Below the pieces are notes generated by a model, which saw only the letters and a list, made by a program, of their open reading frames with translations, was not told the origin of the DNA and did not search any database. Of a stretch of DNA of 64,000 nt, positions 57,840-64,000 are shown in pieces. The stretch is from Pohlia nutans (Eukaryota; Streptophyta; Bryopsida; Bryales; Mniaceae). The stretch covers positions 38,300,372 to 38,364,371 of the forward strand of contig CM040089.1 in the NCBI GenBank assembly GCA_022496805.1. The letters are read 5' to 3'. The stretch's first letter is position 1; each line of letters starts with the position of its first letter. The position numbers and the translations under genes are program-made.

Positions 57840-59160
57840 ACTTAAACAAGCACCAACACGAGCGTCGCAAAGAAATGACCAAGACAGCACTAACACGACC
57901 GTGAAGTGCACCAGGAACATCATGACGAGTACCCATATCAATGGCCGTAACGAGCACCAATGGTCGTAGCAAGCACCGTAACAACTGCAGTTACAAGCTC
58001 GTGACAGCGCCCTTGACGAAATTGATAGCGTCTTGACGACATTGATGGACACCCACATTGATGGCCATTGGCTGTGGCGTGACGAGCATAGCTGTAGCGT
58101 GAGCTGTGGCGTGACGAGCATAGCTGTAGCGCGAGCTGTGGCGTGACGAGCATGGCTAATACAGAGCATGACGAACATAGCTAATACTGAGTGTGACGAG
58201 CATGGCTAATGCATGAGCATGACGAGCGTGGCTATGGCGTGGCTGAGCTGTCTTGGCGTGGTGTGGCTGAGCTCCCACAACAACGACGATGACGAGCATG
58301 AACACATGAGTGGCGAGCACCAGACTACTGTGACGAGCAGCAATGGAAACAAACACAGGAATATAGAGTACCAATACGAGTGTTTAGACGACCACTATAA
58401 GTGAGCCAGCACCCTAAAACACGAACTTCACGATCACCATCACGAGTGGGATCAGTACTGAAATGACCAACAAGAGTACCAACACGAGCTTGAAGACCAC
58501 CAATACGAGCATCACGAGCACCCATTGTAACGAGGTCAAGCACCCACAGCAACGAACAGGGCGAGCACTAGGTCGACCGTGATGAGCACCCATGGCCGCA
58601 AGCTTCGCGGCCCTGACAAGCACCTATAGCGACGAGCAGCAACGCGAGCGTGGCGAATAAAACAAAATGGTATAGAGCACCATCATCAGTGGGAATTTAC
58701 GCGTCCCTGACGAGCACTAACAAGAGCACAGATACGAGCACCAACACGATTTCGAATAACAAGCTTGATCAAGTGGTTCTCGCCAACCATGACCATCGGC
58801 ACCGAGGCTACATCCTCGGAGTCAGGGCTTGATCTTCAAGCCAACAACCTAGTGCTCGTCTAAACAAGCCAGTGCCCTAAACCCTAAGCCACTGGGGAGC
58901 ACTAGAACGAGCGTAACGACCACTAGAACGCGCGTGACGACCACCGCCACGAGCTTTGCGAGCACCAGCTAGACCGCGCAGACCACCAAGACATACGAAC
59001 ATTTTATTCACATGACGAGCACTAGGCGCATATCGCTCATTGTTGACGAGCAAGCAAGGCAGTGAGTCGGAGTACTTGGCGCTCTACTTGATCAAAGAGT
59101 ACTCGGCAGTTAGGACCATCGGGCCTGACGCTACTCCCTCGGAGACAGGGTTTGATCATC
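57840..59160. repeat. Degenerate GACGAGCAC minisatellite in methyltransferase intron 1
   Basis: The phrase ACGAGCAC (variants TGACGAGCATGGCT, GTGACGAGCA) recurs dozens of times with irregular 12-40 base spacing through the 2.3-kb intron 57773-60095. It shares nothing with the 151-bp satellite in the same intron of the left copy. Confidence 0.8.
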
Positions 59161-59940
59161 TCGTTCATTGTGGCAGCTGACAACGCGGTCCAAAATTTTG
59201 ATGTCCTCCATCGCGCGCATGACCTCTACGGCCACAATGCTCAGCTCCAAGAGGGCAGTTAGCACCAGTAACAATTTCATCAGCTATATTTTTAGGAAAA
59301 TATTGGCTGTTGTAGAATAATCCCATTCCTTCTGCTTCGTGGCTTGTATTTGAGAAATAGTAGATCTCATTTGGGATTACCTTGATCAACAAGATTTGGT
59401 GACTTATTACCAGCAAGGGAATCACGAGTATGAAGATAGATCAAGTGTTTGGGAACCAAATGGACCATCGGTCCCGAGGCTTCAACATCGGAGCTTAGCC
59501 TTGATCACTTCAGTTTGGCCATGAGGGCGTGCAACTGAAGGGCGTGCAGACTAAAGGGCCCAGAGTTTCAACTGAAGGGCTTGATTAGCTTGATTAGCTT
59601 GATCAAGGCCAGTAGGGCGGAAATAACCATCGGTACCGAGGGTCGAGTGTCGGAGCAGGGGCTTGATCAGTCGGGGACCAACGCGTGACGAGTGACCAGT
59701 TTCTATGCATGGATTTCCAACGCGAGTTCGACCAACGCGTGACGAGCACCAGTTTCTATGCATGAATTTCCAACGCAAGTTCGACCAACGCGTGACGAGC
59801 ACCAGTTTCTATGCATGGATTTCCAACGCGCTTATTTAGCTTGATCAAGGCCAGTAGGGCGGAAATAACCATCGGTACCGAGGGTCCAGTGTCGGAGCAG
59901 GGGCTTGATCAGTCGGGGACCAACGCGTGACGAGTTCGAC
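58750..59940. repeat. About 70-bp repeat family with GATCAA/TTGATC ends, and nested tandem units
   Basis: Five copies, near 58760, 59090, 59434, 59608 and 59842, share GATCAA, ACCATCGG-(A/T)CC-GAGG, TCGGAG and GGGCTTGATC. The last two are about 95 bp and nearly identical, 234 bp apart. They enclose three 51-bp units containing ACCAGTTTCTATGCATG and CCAACGCGTGACGAG. Confidence 0.8.
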
Positions 59941-60179
59941 CAACGCGTGACGAGTTCGACCAACGCGAGTTCGACCATCGCACTGCCGAGGCGACTAACG
60001 CAAGTACGACTTAGCACTGCCGACGCGACCAGTGCGACTTCTACCAACACGAACCCTAATCATTCAACACGAGAGGAAATAGAGAATAGACCCACCTCTT
60101 CATTTCTTGAGCCAGGGGCGGAAGCTCCAGGGGTGCCAGCGTCGGCCGTGAGGTGCGCCTTTTGCCTCGTCATCGGCAT

Positions 60180-60568
60180 CGTACTGCAAGTTGTGGCGCC
60201 CTCAACAACCTCCGCGCTTAATCTCCCCTGTCATCATTTTTCCCACGCAATGCATCAGTGAGCAATCAAGTTGAGCATACGGCAAGAACCTGAAATGCAC
60301 GAGCTACAATTTGGTACCTCCAGTGTGGAGACACTCACCGTGACTTACGAGCTTGAATCTAAAACCCTATACACGAGTGAGCGCATGATGTACTGGCAAG
60401 ACCCCGAAACCCTAGAGGAGGCTCAGTACTGCCGGACATCCTGCCACGTGTACACTCTTGGACCCATCGGCCACCCGTCATTCTTGTAAACATAATCGGC
60501 CTCATGTAGATTTAATTTCTACCTCGTGTAGAATTTCAATTATCTTCCTTCGTGTGGAAATAAATCAA
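60180..60568. other. Spacer between the methyltransferase gene and ORF1
   Basis: 389 bases; promoter of the minus-strand methyltransferase gene expected here. A 72-codon plus-strand frame at 60271-60489 has no support. Confidence 0.4.
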
Positions 60569-60943
60569 TCACGCCTCGTGCAGACAATATCTAATCCATT
60601 GTATTGTTGCACATCCTAAATAGATGGAGGGGTCATCACTTACATGTTGCCATCCTTCATCATTGTCACTTATAATGTCTTGCTGTGATACCGCATGGTC
60701 TAACATGTCGCTGAATGTCATGATATCTTGAGAGCATGCCAGATCTGCCACATCGTCGTCTCCAAAGTCTATACTCATCCGCGTACAGTCATCAACATCC
60801 TTCGCTTTTGACTTGAGTTTGGGAGGTCTCATCTTTGACCGCTCTAATGCTCGCTTGCTTGAAAACATTAGACGACGACTTTTCTTTTTTTTCTTTGTTC
60901 CAGTAGGTCCCTCAGACTCAAGATGACAGTTTCTGTCAAGCAT
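60569..60943 (-). CDS. ORF1, right copy
   Basis: ATG at 60943. It aligns with 7011-7340: KKKKKSRRL, FSSKRALERSKMRP and a MSIDFGDDDVADLA block. A textbook donor (CAT with GTAAGT at 60643-60638) lies inside the frame, so the true first exon is probably 60943-60644 and the rest of the open frame is intron read-through. I could not place a second exon. It has the same orientation relative to ORF2 and the methyltransferase gene as in the left copy. The N-terminal half is basic and the C-terminal half acidic. Unknown function. Confidence 0.5.
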   Translation of the reverse strand: MLDRNCHLESEGPTGTKKKKKSRRLMFSSKRALERSKMRPPKLKSKAKDVDDCTRMSIDFGDDDVADLACSQDIMTFSDMLDHAVSQQDIISDNDEGWQHVSDDPSIYLGCATIQWIRYCLHEA

Positions 60944-61644
60944 CTGTCTAAAAGGTATTCTACTCTACTAGAGTGCCAACTTAAATACTAGAAACAGTGG
61001 AAAACTCCAAACACTAAATAACATTGAAAAAGATCCATCACATGGAGAAACTACATCTAATATGATTTTCCAAGCCTTGGTATTGTGCTCTTATATACGT
61101 TTTCAGACACTTCATCCAAAAGTATCTGACAAATGTCTCTCCCATATAAATTTGCGAGACTATAATATAAATAACAAGTAGATGCCCAACTTTCACTTAA
61201 TTATACATTGACACCAAGGCATGCTAAATGTATTAGCTTTTGATGGGTAAGTTCCAATAATATAGTCTGTGAGCGCCGTCTTTAATTTCACAATGAAATC
61301 CAATCTCATTGTCAGAGCCCTGACGATGCTTGTGTGAGACATCATAGCTATTATATCACAAATGTTTATTGACAAAATTTACGAATCCTCTCATCATACT
61401 ATTTTCTTCTGTACGCCAATTCCAAATTGCTAACAGCCGCATCTGACCATTAACACTCTCCATATGGATGTGACGAATGACAACTGACGTGATGAATGCA
61501 ACATGTTCTATTTTTTATTTACGTATCTTTGAACGACTACATAACTTGACGCCATGTGGTGGAATTTCAAGCCACTTGAATTGATGGTGTCTCCATACTT
61601 TTGAGTTCTTTGTTTTGTACTTGACATACATGCAGGGATCGCCC
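60944..61644. promoter_or_regulatory. Divergent region between ORF1 and ORF2, right copy
   Basis: 701 bases, AT-rich, with no repeats. A TGCAG acceptor-like site lies 10 bases before the ORF2 ATG, so ORF2 may have a 5' UTR exon in this interval. Confidence 0.35.
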
Positions 61645-62079
61645 ATGGATTCAAACGAGGTGATATGGAGACCATTATGGCGTCGTGATGTCGAAGATTA
61701 CCCTGAATACTTTGTGCATGGCCGCAAAGTTCAAATGGCATACCCTCTTGAGTCCGTCCAAGGAGCGATTGAGCTTTGGATGTCCGAGTTTCCCAGCTGT
61801 GAGAATCGGTTAATTGACATGGCAATCATTCTGCTGGACAAAGACATTCTTGACCAATACGATGTTCCTTGCGGAATATGGGATGACAAGCCAAGGCATC
61901 CCTTAGTATGGCATCTTATGTGGTGTCATAAAGTCTGCAACATGCTCGGCCTTCCTGACCCATGCAATATTGAGTGCAACGACATAAGAATTGTGCCAAA
62001 AGAGATTGCAGATGCAGTAGAAGATTTTTTTGACGATCAAGCAAAACCTCCCTTTTGGGACACACTAGAACAGTATTAG
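61645..62079 (+). CDS. ORF2, right copy (144 aa)
   Basis: Intact from ATG at 61645, chosen because it aligns with the left copy and because the upstream in-frame ATG lies before an acceptor-like TGCAG. Conserved blocks with 5888-6361: EDYP, G-x-VQM, GAIELWM-EFP, ILLDKD, PCGIWD, PRHPLVWHLMW, LGLPDPC and KPPFWD. Intact in both copies although ORF3 is broken in both. Function unknown. Confidence 0.72.
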   Translation: MDSNEVIWRPLWRRDVEDYPEYFVHGRKVQMAYPLESVQGAIELWMSEFPSCENRLIDMAIILLDKDILDQYDVPCGIWDDKPRHPLVWHLMWCHKVCNMLGLPDPCNIECNDIRIVPKEIADAVEDFFDDQAKPPFWDTLEQY

Positions 62080-62642
62080 GCCGTGCAGAGGAATATCATA
62101 TGCATCCATGTTAGAATCGTTTCATGTGGATATGCACGAATTGTGCCTTCATCCAGTCATGTATGTACAACAATGGATGTATGGAATAAAGACTACTTCC
62201 GAGATGATTGATTGTGAACTACCGTCATAATGAGGTCATTCTCGTTTTAGAAAGTTTTTAAATGACACTTCACATTATTTGTTTAGTCGTGGATGACAAA
62301 CATCAGTGCTTATCCAATAATACATTCGCACAGCATATACCAATGCCAATCAATCACGTACTAATTCTTTATTGTACACTAATAAAGCACTTGTCAGTCT
62401 TTCCACCTTGCAGTTTTCATTTCCTCTTGACAGCCACGTTGTGCGTCAAGTTTAGAGCGCCGTCAAGACCCATGAAGCCTTGTCGTACCTTGAATTATTG
62501 TGATTCCTATTTCCCCTGTACTGTTGTATATATCTTCAATGCATTTGGCTTCATTTGCATCTCACTTCCCCATTAGTATTGTCCTCTATGTATTACGCAT
62601 ATTAGTTCTATTAGATTCACATTAGCCCACTGCCTACTTTCT
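62080..62642. other. ORF2-ORF3 spacer, right copy
   Basis: 563 bases, matching the 682-base spacer of the left copy in position. No gene. Confidence 0.45.
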
Positions 62643-64000
62643 ATGGCCAACATCCTTACTGCAGGTCACGATGTCCCCTTGAAGGTGCCGATTGGTGAAG
62701 AAGGGTTTGTCCGAGTGCCTGCCCATCTCTTGCATATTCGTTTTGGTTTTTGTGAGTCTTCCATCATGTTGGAAGAAGAGGTCTTAGCCAACTATGGATT
62801 CATCAAGGAGGCAGTCTTGCAGTCAAAATGTAGTGATAAGGAAGGATTCTATTGGCTTCTCTATCCTGGGCAATATAGGGCGTATGGTTTAGCTCCTAAG
62901 ACAGTAGCTGCCTCCACTGAGATCCTTGCACCCATGTCAGATGGTTCTACTGTTCAACTACCTCTTTCACGTGCCAATAGTCATCAGTCCTCTGACCAAG
63001 GACGTTCTGTGACTAACATCATGATGAAACTTCGTAATGTCAAGCAGGAGCCAGTGGAACCATTAATTGATTTGACTTCTGAGTCTGATGGAGATACTCG
63101 CTCGACTTCACGTGCATGTCAACATCCAAGTAAATTAGTCTCCTTTCCCTCTTCATCTAATACTCCCTCTGGAACTCGCACTCCAGCCTATACTCCTACC
63201 TCGTCATCTTGGTCTCTTCCTCCAGTATTTCCAGTATCTTCAGAGTGTTTGAGTGTGATGCATTGCCTTAGAAAGCTGTCCAGTGTTCCACGTTGTCGTA
63301 ACGAATTAGCTCAAATAGATTTTGATGCTGTCGAGTATCACAAAGTCAAATTCCTTCCCACCAAGTTCGATGGAAATGTCGTGTTTGAATTGCCACCTTG
63401 TCGTGGAAGTGCTAATTCTTCTATGGAGGGAATGGACAAGCGCTACGACGGTCACGCATGGTGTCGCACATTGACGTCTAATATCCACAACAACCTAGGT
63501 TTGAAGTTCAAAAGGTCGAGTTGCGTGGGGCATTTGGTTTGCAAGAACAAAGACTGTGATTACTTTGCGAGGACTTCAAAGGTGAACGAGACGGAGTGGT
63601 CTGGCACCACTACACTTCCTTTTGGTGTATGTCAAGACCCCCCTGCAGATTCTTCACTAGTCTGCAAAGTTTGCAAGAAGCCCCCTACCTACATTGATTT
63701 TTGTGCAGCTCGTATCTATTACGTGGTCAGCACTGGTGACATGTCGCGAGCGTGCATCCATTTAGGAAATCACAAACACCCGGTGGCTTAAGGACAATGC
63801 AGGGAGACTATGGAGACTGTAACGGAGTTGATTGCTCAAGAGGTGGCCAAGACTCCTTCGGCAAAGAATTCTACCATTGCATTGGCTGCAAGCAAAGAAT
63901 TTTTGGAGACGTTCCTCATTCACAATGGGGACGGACCCAAGGAGATGCTCCGCAAAGAGGCTCTAGAAAAAGTTATGGATAAATTCCAACTCCTCAGTTC
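62643..64000 (+). pseudogene. ORF3, right copy (zinc finger and start of transposase region; runs off window)
   Basis: ATG at 62643, preceded by AT-rich sequence. It aligns with the left copy from the first codons (VPIGEEGFVRV, LLHIRFGF, YPGQYRAYGL, STEILAPMSD), then an S/T/P linker, then the GCM-like finger (KRYDGHAWCR, CVGHLVCKNKDCDYFARTSK, VCKVCKK, IHLGNHKHP). A TAA at 63789-63791 interrupts it; the left copy has GAA there, so this is a G-to-T change. Past the stop, the same frame continues with GQCRETMETVTELIAQEVAK to the window end. It keeps W codons where the left copy has TAG. Confidence 0.75.

Larger units (their letters stand above)
53032..60179 (-). pseudogene. Right copy: ParB-like / DNA methyltransferase fusion gene, 11 exons, three stops
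   Basis: Exons: 60179-60096, 57772-57117, 56972-56780, 56677-56483, 56400-56185, 56036-55801, 55564-54862, 54525-54178, 54082-53809, 53640-53433 and 53332-53032. All junctions are AG/GT with matching phases, giving 1138 codons. Residues about 97-245 hold a ParB/sulfiredoxin-like domain with FFVCDGNHRRIAW (DGNHR 198-202). Residues about 600-690 are a K/E/A coiled coil. At 786 is VDMPE where N4/N6 methyltransferases have DPPY, then FDFAD and DDGALIIIYP. At 963 is VVLDCTTATG, motif I, followed by an acidic ALEED. Motif IV before motif I is the permuted beta-class order. TAG at 57566, TAG at 53954 and TGA at 53894 break it; the left copy shows Q and R at the last two. The tail is S/D/E-rich. Confidence 0.8.

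Noticed and set aside
53032..60179. Bacterial or phage contamination as the source of the ParB-methyltransferase gene
   Set aside because: Ten phase-consistent introns and a second diverged plant copy show it is resident in the nuclear genome.
60271..60489. 72-codon plus-strand frame upstream of the right methyltransferase gene
   Set aside because: No counterpart in the left module copy and no recognisable features.

Overview
The window is nuclear DNA of a land plant. A spliced four-exon gene at 27407-29358 is recognisably the F-box protein SKIP24. There is a Ty1/copia retrotransposon primed by an initiator-Met tRNA, a Stowaway-type MITE and short TTTAGGG/CCCTAAA runs. Introns are GT-AG. Several protein families feel like those expanded in bryophyte and other seedless-plant genomes, but I cannot prove the lineage from sequence alone. 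Most of the window is repeat-rich and pseudogenised; only SKIP24 looks like an intact, recognisable host gene.

The main result is a four-gene module present twice in inverted orientation at the two ends. Left copy (1-19758): ORF3(-), ORF2(-), ORF1(+), methyltransferase gene(+). Right copy (53032-64000): methyltransferase gene(-), ORF1(-), ORF2(+), ORF3(+). Order, divergent orientation and spacing match although the proteins have diverged strongly. ORF3 combines a GCM/WRKY-like zinc finger with a MULE-like transposase domain. ORF1 and ORF2 are small unknown proteins. The fourth gene has 11 exons in the right copy and about 1137 codons. It starts with a ParB/sulfiredoxin-like DGNHR domain and ends with a permuted N4/N6-type DNA methyltransferase fold whose catalytic motif is degenerate. 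I interpret the module as a large, decayed, multigene DNA transposon or a repeatedly duplicated gene cluster. Its ORF3 and methyltransferase genes carry premature stops in both copies.

Region by region. 1-7340 holds the left ORF3-ORF2-ORF1, with a 2.07-kb ORF3 intron filled by a 151-bp satellite. 8041-19758 is the left methyltransferase gene, whose first intron and following exons are replaced by about 62 satellite monomers (8143-17540). 20309-21130 is a third satellite array in reverse orientation. 21614-23904 is a broken coiled-coil gene. 24187-25645 holds dispersed and 21-bp tandem repeats. 26941-27321 is the MITE. 27407-29358 is SKIP24. 31859-37725 is the copia element, carrying an antisense F-box-like fragment. 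38.2-44.5 kb is AT-rich with almost no coding signal. 44.6-50.8 kb is built around a short palindrome, GGGAGRYCTCCC, in 26- and 27-bp tandem arrays interleaved with a weakly supported acidic gene. 50.75-52.5 kb is a CACTA-like and foldback-repeat region. 53032-64000 is the right module copy, whose methyltransferase intron 1 is filled with a different repeat family.

Recurring themes are introns inflated by tandem repeats, and nonsense codons that mostly fit C-to-T change in genes and transposons alike, as expected of methylated, silenced DNA.
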